This document shows positions 8,729 through 19,100 of a stretch of DNA of 64,000 nucleotides, piece by piece; position 1 is the first letter of the stretch, and each line of letters begins with the position of its first letter. The stretch covers positions 18,353 through 82,352 of the forward strand of contig JAJRYD010000024.1 in the NCBI GenBank assembly GCA_024275955.1, given 5' to 3'. Under the pieces are notes generated by a model. The model made no database searches, was not told where the DNA came from, and saw only the letters and a program-made list of their open reading frames with translations. Source of the stretch: Nitrospirota bacterium (lineage in GTDB: Bacteria > Nitrospinota_A > UBA7883 > JACRGQ01). The position numbers were made by a program, and so were the translations under genes.

Positions 8729-9520
8729 TTATTTTAGGCGTAGCTGAATGTTTAGATGAAGTGCCCTGTTGTAGTGGTAGAGCGCGTTTTTATAGTCGGC
8801 TTTCTGTTCGTACACTTTTCCGATAAGGTGCAGGTTTTGTCCTGTGAGAAGAGGCATCTCAAGCTTTTTATCTATAGCGAGAGCTTTTTTTAGGTACAAA
8901 AGCGCCTTGTCTGGTTCGCCGGTCTTAAGGTATAGCGAGCCGAGGTTTGAATAGGCTGTCGATTTCAGCTGTTCCGTCTTGCCGTTCTTTACAGCGTCAA
9001 AGAATTTTTTTTCCGCTTCTTCGTTTTTGTCGTCTTGCATAAGTATTAGGGCGGTAATGTTATCTAGCTCCGATCTTTCGTTTTCGTCTTTCGGGTTTGT
9101 CATGCTGTCGGCAATATTTTTTGCATCTTCCAGCCTTCTTTTTACTAGAAGCAGTGATATTTTGTTAAGCTTTGAGCGGAAGAGAATATCGTCGTAACCT
9201 TCTATTTCCGCTGTCAGCTTGGCATTGTCGATGTATGAGCTAGCTTTCGGCAGGTCGTTTTGGAGTAGTGCTATTGTTCCAAGCCGGTTGTATGTTTTTG
9301 CAATCGCTTTTCTTCCGTCAAGTTTTTGGTAGATGGCAAGAACAGTTTTAAATCTTCTTGTCGCTCTTTCTAGGTTTCCTTTTCTAAGTTCGCTCTCCGC
9401 CCTTTCAAACGCCTTCTCTCCTGCCGTTGGGTATGAGCTGGTAAATTCCTTAGTTTTAGATGTAGCGCATCCGGTTATGAACAGCAACATAACAACGGCA
9501 GGCAGGACAAATATCTTCAT
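8729..9520 (-). CDS. TPR-repeat lipoprotein linked to the Mla operon
   Basis: The 263-residue protein starts with a lipoprotein signal peptide ending in the lipobox FITGC and continues as tetratricopeptide repeats (AYSNLGSLYLKTGEPDKALL, NALYHYNRALHLNIQLRL). It overlaps the end of mlaD by four bases (ATGA), so it is translationally coupled to the Mla transporter. It may be an outer-membrane-anchored accessory that docks the MlaD complex, but that is inference from position. It is not the short MlaA or the periplasmic MlaC, neither of which appears here. Confidence 0.8.
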   Translation of the reverse strand: MKIFVLPAVVMLLFITGCATSKTKEFTSSYPTAGEKAFERAESELRKGNLERATRRFKTVLAIYQKLDGRKAIAKTYNRLGTIALLQNDLPKASSYIDNAKLTAEIEGYDDILFRSKLNKISLLLVKRRLEDAKNIADSMTNPKDENERSELDNITALILMQDDKNEEAEKKFFDAVKNGKTEQLKSTAYSNLGSLYLKTGEPDKALLYLKKALAIDKKLEMPLLTGQNLHLIGKVYEQKADYKNALYHYNRALHLNIQLRLK

Positions 9521-10623
9521 CGGCCGTTACCGCTGTTATAGGGTGATGCCCTACCGGGAGAACCTAACAGAGGATGTTGCTCCTCGGCTGGAACAAGGTT
9601 TTTTACAGGCCACGCGGTTTTCATAGATTGTATAATCATCAGCGTTTCGCTTAACAGCAGTTCCACGTCTTCCAGTATCATAGGTATTTGGGGGGCGACA
9701 GCCTTTATCTCTTTAGCCGTCTCTCCCACCGTTTCCACTGTTTTCTCTATGGTCGGCCCGATGTTTGACAGCATCTTCATCGTTTTATTCATATTTTCCA
9801 ATAGGGTCAAAAGCAGTTTTTGCATTTTGTTAATGTCTAGTTCTTTCGAGGTGGCGTTCACGCGGCCGGAAATTTCGGCAATATTCCCAAAAAGTTCCTT
9901 CGTGCTTTCGACCGTGGCAGGTATATGCTCCGCCGCCTTTTCTACTTCCATTGATATTCTGTTGGCGCGTTCCACAATTTCCTGAAGTCTTTTATACAGC
10001 TCCGCCTTATCGCTGGATAGAAACATTCCGGCAGAAGAATCGCCTTTTTTTATGGCAGTGATGATGGAAGAGAGATCGTTTATGGAAGCGTTAAGTTTTT
10101 TATGGGGGAAGCTGTTGACTATCTCGGTAAGCTTTATGAACGCCTTCTCCGCGGAGTTGATGAGCGGGGATATTCTGTCCATAAGGGTATCTACCTCGAG
10201 CTGTGAAGATTCGAGCGGAATGGTACTTCCGCTTTCTATTATCGGCTGATTTTTGGAACCGCCGATTATGGAGAACTCTTTTTTACCAAATACCGCCAGC
10301 GCGCCCATCGCCATCGACGCGTCTTTGTGTATGCGTGGGTGGTAGGCTTCTTCTATCTTCATGGTCAGTTCTATATTGTCATCTTCGTTAAGCTTTATAT
10401 CGGTTATCATTCCTACTTTTATTCCAGAAAAATACACGTTCGCGCTTCTTTCTATTCCATCTGCCGAAGATACGATGGTTTTAAGATAGAAATAGTCTGC
10501 GAAAATCCTTTCTTTCTGGGCCCACACCGCAAACATGGCGGAAAGAAGCAGTATAGGGACAAGTACAAACATCCAGATAAGCAGTTTCTTCTGCGGCGGC
10601 GTTAGCTTATGTACATAGTGCAT
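9517..10623 (-). CDS. mlaD: MlaD/MCE-domain lipid transport protein
   Basis: Mla systems move phospholipids between the inner and outer membranes; MlaD is the periplasmic MCE-ring subunit. A single N-terminal membrane anchor (residues 14-35) precedes an MCE domain with its signature region (YLKTIVSSADGIERSANVYF, GIKVGMITDIKL, FGKKEFSIIGG). The remainder to residue 368 is helical and coiled-coil-like, much longer than E. coli MlaD (183 residues). It lies 3 bp after the ATPase gene and overlaps the downstream lipoprotein gene. Confidence 0.9.
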   Translation of the reverse strand: MHYVHKLTPPQKKLLIWMFVLVPILLLSAMFAVWAQKERIFADYFYLKTIVSSADGIERSANVYFSGIKVGMITDIKLNEDDNIELTMKIEEAYHPRIHKDASMAMGALAVFGKKEFSIIGGSKNQPIIESGSTIPLESSQLEVDTLMDRISPLINSAEKAFIKLTEIVNSFPHKKLNASINDLSSIITAIKKGDSSAGMFLSSDKAELYKRLQEIVERANRISMEVEKAAEHIPATVESTKELFGNIAEISGRVNATSKELDINKMQKLLLTLLENMNKTMKMLSNIGPTIEKTVETVGETAKEIKAVAPQIPMILEDVELLLSETLMIIQSMKTAWPVKNLVPAEEQHPLLGSPGRASPYNSGNGR

Positions 10624-10626
10624 TAT

Positions 10627-11403
10627 TTATTCCGCGGTCCTTTCTCGGCTGAAAAACTTGGTCAGGCCAGCATCTTGTTCGTTTGAGTAGTCTCTAAGTG
10701 ATTTTAGGTATTGTATGATTATAGGAGATTGAGACTCCAGAGCATCGGCGAATTTGACAAGCTTGCTATCGAGAAAAATATAAAGACTGTTAGCGCAGGC
10801 GGCGGCAAGAGCCGGAGAGCTTGTAGTGATTAGAATGGTGGTCTTTTCTTTTTGGAGATCTCTTATATAGCCTGCTACTTTAACGAAACCATCGGGGTCT
10901 AGGTCGCCGGCGGTCGGCTCGTGAATAAAGAGCAGTTTTGGTTTTTGAATAATCGCTCGCGCCATCTGCACAAGGCGGGTATCGTTCCGCGAGAGATCGC
11001 TCGGAAATTTTTCCGATATTTTTTCCAGCCCGAACCTTATGAGGGTGGGGCGTATTTTTTCGACCATTTCGCCGTAAGCGGTGCCGCTATGGTACATGAG
11101 AGGTAGGCCTATATTTCCGGCAACGGTAAGGTTGTCGAGCAAAGATGGGCCTTTGGGTACATAGCCTATTTTCCGCAGTATCTTTGCCTGTCCCTGTTTT
11201 TTTACCGCGAGGATATTCTCGCCTTCAATAATTACTTCTCCGCTTGTAACCGGAATTAGGCCGAGGCATATTTTGATTATTACCGATTTCCCGGAGTTGT
11301 GAGGGCCTAGTATGACAGCGGTATCGCCGGCAGGCAGATGAAAGTTTATTCCGCCTGCCTTAACCGAGAAAAGATCGAAAGAAACTGATTTTAGCTTTAT
11401 CAT
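10627..11403 (-). CDS. mlaF: MlaF-like ABC ATPase with degenerate catalytic motifs
   Basis: A 258-residue ABC ATPase that would power the MlaE/MlaD transporter. Walker A is intact (GPHNSGKS, residues 33-40). Other motifs are not: the Q-loop glutamine position reads K84 (VPKGPSLL), and the signature LSGGQ is LSRND (137-141). The Walker B aspartate is H161 (LLFIHEPTAG) although the catalytic glutamate E162 remains, and the H-loop histidine is serine (ITTSSPAL). The reading frame is otherwise clean and of normal length. It overlaps mlaE by four bases. It may bind nucleotide but hydrolyse it poorly; this is inference. Confidence 0.85.
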   Translation of the reverse strand: MIKLKSVSFDLFSVKAGGINFHLPAGDTAVILGPHNSGKSVIIKICLGLIPVTSGEVIIEGENILAVKKQGQAKILRKIGYVPKGPSLLDNLTVAGNIGLPLMYHSGTAYGEMVEKIRPTLIRFGLEKISEKFPSDLSRNDTRLVQMARAIIQKPKLLFIHEPTAGDLDPDGFVKVAGYIRDLQKEKTTILITTSSPALAAACANSLYIFLDSKLVKFADALESQSPIIIQYLKSLRDYSNEQDAGLTKFFSRERTAE

Positions 11404-12266
11404 GCCAGCAGGTAATAGGTTATCGACATTATCATGTTGAACTTGTAACAGAGCAGGTAGGAGTTTACCAGCGCCGCCGATGTCTGCTGAGGCAGTTCCG
11501 TAGATGATTTCTCTACGCTAAGCCCGTGGTAAATGCAGACAAGCGCTATGGTAAGCCCTAGTAACGCGCTTTTGATGCCGCAGAGGAGCAGGTCGGTAAG
11601 AGTGAGCGAAGCTACGAAATCTATAAGTAATGATTCAATACTTACATTTTCACGAAAAATAGAAATCGCCATCGCCGAGGCTAGGGTGACAAGCACGAAG
11701 TAGAAGCTTAATGCGACGTTGGAAATGGTAAGGCCCAGTATTCTCGGCATATGGAAATACTTTACGATGCTTATCCCCATCGAGTCGAGAATCTCGTCGT
11801 GGTGTTTGAGCCTCATAGTTCCAAGCTCTATGGTTATGGCAGATGCCGACCGCGCTATAAGTATAAGTGTTGTCAGTAGCGGAGCCAGCTCTCTTATGAT
11901 GACCGAAACCAGAAGCTCCATCATCATCTTGTCGGTTGCGAACGCGCTGGAAAAGGAGATGAGCTGTATCATCAGCACGCCGCCCACCATAGCGGAAATA
12001 CTTCCGACAACGAAAAAGGCATCAACCCCGGAAAAAATTATCTGGTGCGTGAGTATGTTTTTTACAAACTTCCATTGACTGCCTTTTATCTGTATAGCGG
12101 CGGCGGCAAAACCTATAAAAATACTGAGTAGCTGAAGATAAAACCGCCCCACGGCAATCAGACCAGCGGCAACTTGTTCTAGCAGTCCGTCGGTACCTTC
12201 ACTGGGAAAATCTTTCCTTGCCGTCGGCAGTTGTTCTATATGTTCGCCGCTAATGTTAAGTGGCAC
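11400..12266 (-). CDS. mlaE: MlaE-family lipid transport permease
   Basis: The 288-residue permease has the MlaE/TTG domain with five to six hydrophobic segments. Family motifs include VVGSISAMVGGVLMIQL, IIRELAPLLTTLILIARSAS and an EIL-containing loop (RLKHHDEILDSMGISIVKY). The first 60 residues form a poorly conserved cytoplasmic N-terminus before the first helix. First gene of mlaE-mlaF-mlaD-lipoprotein on this strand, each overlapping or nearly touching the next. Confidence 0.92.
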   Translation of the reverse strand: MPLNISGEHIEQLPTARKDFPSEGTDGLLEQVAAGLIAVGRFYLQLLSIFIGFAAAAIQIKGSQWKFVKNILTHQIIFSGVDAFFVVGSISAMVGGVLMIQLISFSSAFATDKMMMELLVSVIIRELAPLLTTLILIARSASAITIELGTMRLKHHDEILDSMGISIVKYFHMPRILGLTISNVALSFYFVLVTLASAMAISIFRENVSIESLLIDFVASLTLTDLLLCGIKSALLGLTIALVCIYHGLSVEKSSTELPQQTSAALVNSYLLCYKFNMIMSITYYLLA

Positions 12267-12374
12267 CTAAAGCCCCTCTTTTTTTCTAACGCCAGAATTA
12301 TACTTCAATTACCTGACTGCAGGTAAGCTAAAACCGCACAATATCTATCTAGAAGTTTAGGCGGGGCTGTCTTG

Positions 12375-13394
12375 CTATTTTATATTAATTTCCCAGCGTG
12401 TGAGCCGGCTCGCGAGCCTAATGTTAAGCCCTTTCTTACCGACAGCTATCGGGTGCTGGTCTTTCTCTACCTCTACCACGGCATCTTTTCTATCGTGATT
12501 GCACCATATCTTTTTTACTTTCGCAGGGGTTAGAGCGGCGGAGATATATTTTTGCGGGTCTTCAGACCACTCGATGATGTCTATCTTTTCTCCGTCCAGC
12601 TCGTCCATTATTCGTCTTACTCTCTCGCCGGCCGGGCCGATGCAGGAACCTTTTGCGTCGATTTTTTCATTTTTGCTTACAACCGCTATTTTGGACTGGC
12701 CGGCAGTATCTCTGGCAATTCCTCTAATAACTACATGCCCATCGTTTATTTCCGGTATCTCCCTTACAAAAAGCGCGCCAAGCAGTAACGGGTGCGTACG
12801 CGAAAGTATATAGATAGGCTCTTTGCCATGCCTCGTGACATCAATTACCACAGCCTGAACCACCGAATCCATTTCCAGCTTTTCCCTGAACAGCTGTTCC
12901 TTTCGCGGAAGAACCGCCCGTTTTAATCCTGCTTTACAGAGGATATCTCCGTAGCTGTTTTCTCCCTTTACCTCCACTGCTACCATTTTCCACTTCTGTA
13001 GTTCCATCTTGTCTTTGATATGGTCTGCCGCTATTTCGTCCATGCTTTTTTTCATCGTTCGGCGTACAACCATCGCCGCCAGACGGCCGATGTTAGGATA
13101 GTCAAAAGGTATAGCAACTTCGTCGCCGGTTTTTATCTCGCGGTTTTTCTCTCTCGCTTCGTCGATGGCAATTTCGGTTGAAGGGTCGTTCACCTCTTCC
13201 TGCGCCCTTTTCATCTGAAAAAGTAAAAAACTTTTTGCCTCTATGTCAAAAACTGCCTTAAGGTTTTTCTCTCCCGTTTTTAAGCGGGCGGCAATGCTAA
13301 TGCCGGATTCAAGCGCGTTTACTATCTGAGAGCTTTCTACGCCTCTAGCGGAAGCTATTTCATTAAACAGTTCTTCTATATTTTCTTGGCTCAC
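12375..13394 (-). CDS. nusA: Transcription termination/antitermination factor NusA
   Basis: NusA binds RNA polymerase and RNA to control pausing, termination and antitermination. The 339-residue product has the N-terminal polymerase-binding domain, an S1 domain (about 135-200) and two KH domains (DAKGSCIGPAGERVRRI; HPIAVGKKGLNIRLASRLT). It stops right after KH2, so it lacks the acidic C-terminal repeats of E. coli NusA, as in many other bacteria. It overlaps rimP by four bases. infB is not next but about 11 kb away on the same strand. Confidence 0.95.
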   Translation of the reverse strand: MSQENIEELFNEIASARGVESSQIVNALESGISIAARLKTGEKNLKAVFDIEAKSFLLFQMKRAQEEVNDPSTEIAIDEAREKNREIKTGDEVAIPFDYPNIGRLAAMVVRRTMKKSMDEIAADHIKDKMELQKWKMVAVEVKGENSYGDILCKAGLKRAVLPRKEQLFREKLEMDSVVQAVVIDVTRHGKEPIYILSRTHPLLLGALFVREIPEINDGHVVIRGIARDTAGQSKIAVVSKNEKIDAKGSCIGPAGERVRRIMDELDGEKIDIIEWSEDPQKYISAALTPAKVKKIWCNHDRKDAVVEVEKDQHPIAVGKKGLNIRLASRLTRWEINIK

Positions 13395-13858
13395 TCTTCA
13401 AACTCCAGTTTTGCTTTTGCGACATCATCAAATAAGAAGCGGTAGCTTATACCATTTTCGGCTTCGGTAATGACAAAATTTTCCGGTCCATCCCCTTTTT
13501 TCAGCCTCCCTATAACCTGTCTAGGGCCGTCGAACGCTTTGCGAAACGTTATTTTTACCAGCCGGCCACAGCTTTTTTGGAAATGGAGAGGTTTTTTTAA
13601 GGTTCTCGTAAGCCCCGGCGACGATACTTCCAGCGAATAGGCTCCATGAATTATATCTTCCATCTCAAGGATATCTCCAAGATACCGGCTGACGGTTGCG
13701 CATTCTTCGTGCCTTATTCCGCCGTCTTTGTCTAGATATACCTTAAGCATATTTTTGCCGCCCCCTTTAAAAAACTCGATATCGTAAATAGAAATCGACT
13801 CTTTTTTTAAAAGAGGCTCAAGCAGTGCCGCTATCCTTTTTGCCGTGCTGTCATTCAT
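13391..13858 (-). CDS. rimP: Ribosome maturation factor RimP
   Basis: RimP assists maturation of the 30S subunit. The 155-residue product shows the family features: IYDIEFFKGGGKNMLKVYLD, a CATVSRYLGDILE helix, and the conserved YSLEVSSPGLTRTLKKPLHF. It sits immediately upstream of nusA with a four-base overlap, the near-universal rimP-nusA pairing, and 30 bp after the PilO-like gene. Confidence 0.95.
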   Translation of the reverse strand: MNDSTAKRIAALLEPLLKKESISIYDIEFFKGGGKNMLKVYLDKDGGIRHEECATVSRYLGDILEMEDIIHGAYSLEVSSPGLTRTLKKPLHFQKSCGRLVKITFRKAFDGPRQVIGRLKKGDGPENFVITEAENGISYRFLFDDVAKAKLEFEE

Positions 13859-13888
13859 CGTAAGTTTTAGATTTAATTTTAAGTAGGT

Positions 13889-14509
13889 TTATGGCAGGTA
13901 CCGAAGACCAGAAAGAAGGAGCCTCACTGAAAGGGTTTCCGGCTTGTCGTCGGGATAGCTTTCCTTTAGCGAATTTATTTTGGCCTCGCGGATTATTACC
14001 GCTTTTTCATTGTTTTCAATGTTCCGCATAAATACTGTCAGCTGTGAAAGAGTGCCGCCAAACGACACCTTTATATTTACTCTCTCGAAGCCTTTTAGCC
14101 TGTCAACTTTTTCGACCTTTGTTGATGTAATGGTAAGGCCGGCAGTGGTCGCTATGTTTCTTGTAAGCGCTATCAGCTTACCGGCCGCTATGTCGGAAGT
14201 CTGGCCGTCAAAACATCTAGCGACCATCATGTTGAACTTGGACGAGAGTAACGTATTCCTCATGCTACTCTCGCTAGAGCTGTCGACCACCGATTTATAG
14301 CGCTGAACCCGCTTTGCCACGCTTGCGATTTCCTTTTTCAGTTCCGTGTTGTGAATGTAAGCTGGCTCTATAATAAAAAAGTAGGCGAGAATCGCTCCGG
14401 CAATCACGCTTCCATAGATGAGGAACTTTCTGTCCCTCTCAGACGCAGAGGCGAAACTTTTGGAGAGTATCTGAGAAATTCCAGAGATATACTTGCTCTC
14501 TTCGCTCAT
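13889..14509 (-). CDS. PilO/GspM-like pilus or secretion assembly protein
   Basis: The 206-residue protein has a short cytoplasmic N-terminus, one membrane helix (residues 28-48), a coiled coil (50-85) and a small ferredoxin-like periplasmic domain (KVSFGGTLSQLTVFMRNIEN, EAKINSLK). That is the architecture of PilO of type IV pili and GspM of type II secretion. It overlaps the PilMN-like gene by four bases. No PilP, PilQ, ATPase or pilin gene is visible, so pilus and secretion roles cannot be separated. Confidence 0.7.
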   Translation of the reverse strand: MSEESKYISGISQILSKSFASASERDRKFLIYGSVIAGAILAYFFIIEPAYIHNTELKKEIASVAKRVQRYKSVVDSSSESSMRNTLLSSKFNMMVARCFDGQTSDIAAGKLIALTRNIATTAGLTITSTKVEKVDRLKGFERVNIKVSFGGTLSQLTVFMRNIENNEKAVIIREAKINSLKESYPDDKPETLSVRLLLSGLRYLP

Positions 14510-15918
14510 TCCCTGAACATTCCTATTTTAAATTTTTCCTTGCTTCCGGCAGCTTTAACAGGCCCGATCATTTTTACATCTTTGAACATAGCGGTACTCT
14601 CAAGGGTATTGAGCAGAGATGTAGCTTTGCTGGAAATCCCAGACAGCGCTATCTCTTTACCCCTTATGTCGATTTCGACAAGGTGCGTATTGCGTGGCAG
14701 TGCCGATGTAAGGGTGGAAAGCAGAGATAGGTTCAACGCCGAAGATTCAAAAAAACCGGAAAAAGAGCTTGAGTACCGCTGAAGCTCCTCCACTTTTATC
14801 AGTACCTTTTCCGTCTCCGATGCTTCAGATTTTAACGCGGCAAGCTCGTCGCCAAGACGGTTAAGCATATTTTGCTTTACTCCTACCACGGTGCCGGCCC
14901 AGATTGCCAGAAGCAGAATAAAAACAGCCGTAGCGAGAGCGACGTTTCTTTTAACTCCGCTAACGGAAGAACTTCTTAAATGCCGCGGGATGAAGTTGAA
15001 GCCGGTTCTTTTACCGCTATAGCTCTCTATGCCGGTAAGCTTAGAGACGAAACTAAAGCTGTTGTCGGTTTGGCTTTTTGGCAGTTTTTCGATATTCGAA
15101 GATTCAAAGATGGAACTTGCGGATAGCTGTTTTGCCGTTCGGCTTGCTAAAAGCCCTCCGCCGGCGATGTAAACCGCTTTGAGAAAATCGGAAAGCGAGT
15201 TGATGCCGGCTACGAGCCGTATCTGTCCTATCTCGGACAAAAGCTGTTCCGTAATTATATTGGCGGAAGATTCCGCCATATGATGCGGCCCTGAAAACAC
15301 TTCTTCGGCTATAGGTATGGTGAACCTCTTAAAACGGGAATAAAGAAGGCAGGTTCCATCTACGATGCTCATTTCAAAACCGTCGGGGGTTATTTCGATG
15401 AAAGTTCTTTTGGCGGCGCATCCGGCTGTCGGAAAAAGCGATGCCGCGGAGGAGATAGAGATAATTTCCGGCGACAATCCGGCATTGATAGCGCTCTCAT
15501 AATATTTGTCAAAATCTTCCGCCCTCAGGCCGGCTATATTCAGCCTATAGTTAGCTTCGTCGCTGTCTGTAACGCAGTAGTCGTAACAAAGTTTCTCGGC
15601 AGGTATCGGGAAAATCCGCATCACCTCAAACTCCATCATCTTTTTAAGAGTTTCGGTGTTAGTAGCCGGAATTTCCAATGAAGTGATCTGGGCAACTATA
15701 CGGGGAAGGAGAATTACGACAGAAGTTTCGCCCCCCGAAACATTTTCTATCTCTTGTCTTACTCTTTGGGCTGTTTCCGGCTGTAGAAAACTGCCGGTTA
15801 CGGTAACCGTTTTTATATGGTTGTTGTTGCTCCATCTTTCAGAGAAAATGGAGACAGAGCAGAGCTGTTCCTTAAGGTCTACAATGGCCAGATTGTGCAT
15901 ACCGCCCAAGTCTAACAT
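14506..15918 (-). CDS. PilM-PilN-type fused assembly protein (GspL-like)
   Basis: The 470-residue protein joins two parts. The N-terminal, actin-fold PilM-like region (about 1-300) includes VVILLPRIVAQ and MMEFEVMRIFPIPAEKLCYDY. The PilN-like region has a membrane helix (NVALATAVFILLLAIWAGTVV, near 330-350), a coiled coil and a periplasmic domain ending DVKMIGPVKAAG. GspL has the same fused layout. It is transcribed with the PilO-like gene and rimP-nusA. Start uncertain: ATG at the given end, or an ATG 18 bp further in; neither has a strong ribosome binding site. Confidence 0.7.
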   Translation of the reverse strand: MLDLGGMHNLAIVDLKEQLCSVSIFSERWSNNNHIKTVTVTGSFLQPETAQRVRQEIENVSGGETSVVILLPRIVAQITSLEIPATNTETLKKMMEFEVMRIFPIPAEKLCYDYCVTDSDEANYRLNIAGLRAEDFDKYYESAINAGLSPEIISISSAASLFPTAGCAAKRTFIEITPDGFEMSIVDGTCLLYSRFKRFTIPIAEEVFSGPHHMAESSANIITEQLLSEIGQIRLVAGINSLSDFLKAVYIAGGGLLASRTAKQLSASSIFESSNIEKLPKSQTDNSFSFVSKLTGIESYSGKRTGFNFIPRHLRSSSVSGVKRNVALATAVFILLLAIWAGTVVGVKQNMLNRLGDELAALKSEASETEKVLIKVEELQRYSSSFSGFFESSALNLSLLSTLTSALPRNTHLVEIDIRGKEIALSGISSKATSLLNTLESTAMFKDVKMIGPVKAAGSKEKFKIGMFRE

Positions 15919-16111
15919 GTCTACAGGGCGGTGTGAGAGTGCTTCTTGCTTCTACTTTGCTGAGGCTCTGGAATATTGGGCATAGTTGATGGCGGTGAGG
16001 TGGAACAGGTTATCTTGTACCGGCTCTGGAAGATTTTTTGCCCATAAGCACTGGTTTTGCAGAATACAGTAAAAAAGCACTAATGAATGGTGGAGAAATG
16101 CCGATTAACTG

Positions 16112-19100
16112 TTGATCCGTCATACACTTAATGAGAGGAGTAGAAACCTGTTTTTTAAAGCTTTAGCAACGCTATTTTTAAGCTTTTGCCTTTTGCCCCA
16201 TCTTTCCTATGCTGGCCAGCCGGTAGCTGTAGATAAGATATCTATAGCTATTCTCCACGAGCTGGCCAGAGAAGGCGATATGGAGGCTAGATTTCAGCTT
16301 GGGGAGCTTTATAGCAGTGATGAATATGAAGGCAGAGATATCTGGCAGGCGGCGCAATGGTATGAAATGGCCGCCAAGCAGAACCACAGGAGAGCGCAAT
16401 ATCTGTTGGGGCTGATGTATGAAACCGGAAACGGAGTAATGGAAAGCCAAGAATCTGCCGCCAAATGGTATAAGAAAACCGCGCGGTGGGGGCATCCCGA
16501 AGCTCAGCTTAGAATTGGTATTATGTGTAACGAGGGACGCGGAGTTCCACAGAGCTATTCTCAGGCGGTTATCTGGTTCAAAAGGGCGGCAAGGCAAAAC
16601 ATTGCCGAAGCCCAGTATCTGTTTGCTCTTAAGCTTTTTTCTGGAGAGGGAACTATAGCGAGCCGTGAGATGGCGGCCAAATGGTTTCGAAAGGCGGCTC
16701 TACAGGGGCATTCCGGTGCGCAGGCCCGTTTGGGAGATATGTTCCAAAAAGGATATGTAGAGACAGATTATTCCCTCGCGGAGAAATGGTACCTGAAATC
16801 TGCCGAGCAGGGAGACCCCGAAGGACAGTACCACCTTGCGAAAATGCACAACGATAAAAAATCGGAAAACCCAAGCGAAGAGATAGCTATGAGGTGGTAC
16901 GAAGAAGCCGGAAGGCAAGGCTATGTTAAAGCCCAGTTTGAGCTTGCGGAGTTGCTCCGCAAGAATGGCGAGAAGGCTGAGGCGGCCAAATGGTATCACA
17001 AAGCGGCCGAACTTGGCCACATGGATGCACAGTTTGCCATTGCTCAATATTTAGATAAATCGGGTGATGGCGAAGATGAGGCGGCTGTATGGTACAAAAG
17101 AGCGGCCGAACAGGGGCATATGGAAGCCCAATTTCAAATTGCGAATCATTATGCCAAAGGGCTTGGAGTGGAAGAAGATATCTCTATCGCAGCGGAGTGG
17201 TACATAAAGTCCGCCGTGCAGGGGCATCCAGAGGCTATTTTCATAATTGGCGACTACTATGAAAACGGCAAAGGGGTCGAACGCGACTATCTCACAGCAA
17301 GAGAGTGGTTCGAAAAATCGTCTAGGAACGGCAACAAGGTTGCCAGCTATAGGTTGGCAAGGTTTGCCGATCTTGGTCTTGGCGAGCCGGTTGACCCCCA
17401 AAAGGCGGTAGAGCTATATACAAAGTCGGCCCAAAAAGGCTACGACAAGGCGGAATACAGCCTTGGCAAAAAACTTTTTGACGGCGACGGCATCGAGAGA
17501 GATCTTTCCAGCGCGGCTGAATGGTTTGGCAAAGCCTCTTCAAAAAAACATAGAGAAGCTTCCTACGCGCTTGGGCGTATGTACGAAAATGGTTTTGGGG
17601 TTCAGCGAAATATGGAAAAAGCTATAAAGTTATATAAAACCGCCGGAGAAAAAGGAGACGCAAAAGCGCTTTACGCGCTTGGGGTTATTTACTTTAGCGG
17701 CAACGGTACAAAAAGGGATTTTCGCCAAGCCGCCATCCGGTTCCGGCAAGCGGCCGAACATGGCGATAAAAGAGGCAATGTCTCTCTTGGAAAGATGTAT
17801 CAAGCTGGCCGAGGAGTTCCCAAAGATTATATAGAAGCGGTTGTATGGTACCGCGGAGCGGCAGGAGCCGGCTACCCGGAGTCTGGCATTCCAGGCACTG
17901 ATTATAACGGCAAAGAAGACGGTTTTGCCGAGGCGCAGTATCATATCGCGGAGATATGGTCGGCCGGTCTTTTGCCGGAAGGAATAGATACAACAAGAGC
18001 CGCATGGTGGTATAGAAGAGCGGCAAAGCAAGACTACCTTAAGGCGCAGTTGAAACTGGCAGAATATTATTACAACGGAACAGGGGTGATGCCCGACTAC
18101 GGCGAAGCCTTTAGGTGGTACGCGAAAGCGGCTCGTAACGGGGATGGAAAAGCCGGTTTCCTGCTTGCCGAAATGTATGAGGAAGGGAAGGGAACCTCCC
18201 CGAATATTAAGCAGGCGGTAAGATGGTATGAAATCGTTGCGGATAATGGAAATCTTTCCGCCCAGCTAAGGCTCGCGTCGCTTTTTGAAAATGGCAAAGA
18301 AGGAATAAAGCCGGATTACTCTAAATCTGCCGATTGGTACGAGATGGCCGCCGAACAAGGCGATGTCGGTTCCCAGTTAAAAATCGCGGAGATATACGAG
18401 ACGATGAAAGGAAGGGATCTTAACCTTCTCAAAGCATCGAAGTGGTACATGATAGCCGCCGATAGCGGAAACATGGAAGCCCAGTTTAAGGTAGCCGAGA
18501 TGTATGAAATCGGCGAAGGTCTGCCGGTTGACTCTGCTAAAGCTATAGAGTGGTACACAAGAGTCGCGGAGCAGGGAGACAGGGAAGCGGCGTTAAAGCT
18601 TGGACAACTCTACGAAGACGGTGAACTGGTTATGCTAAACCTTGAAAAGGCGGCTAGATGGTACCGTATGGCGGCAAATCATGGGGATAACATAGCTTCG
18701 ATGAAGCTTGCCAAAATGTACGAAATCGGCAGAGGGGTGGAAAAGGACTTCGCGCAGGCGGCAATCTATTATCGCCCTGTTGCGGATGGCGGCAACAAGG
18801 AAGCGCAGTTCCGGCTGGCCGAAATAATAATGAATGTTCCCAGAGTTGGCGGCACCGCAAGAGAAGCTTTGCGGTACTACCTTAAAGCGGCGGAAAATGG
18901 GCATATGGAGGCGGCCTATAATATGGGCGAAATGTTTATGAACGGTAACGGAGTCGCTAAAGATATTCCGCTCGCTATCGAATGGTTCGAGAGGATAGCT
19001 GACGAGGGCCACGCCGACGCTATGTATAGGGTTGCGAAGATATATTACAACGGTGAAGCGGAAGTAGAAAAAAACTTTCAAAAGGCGGCAAGCTGGTATG

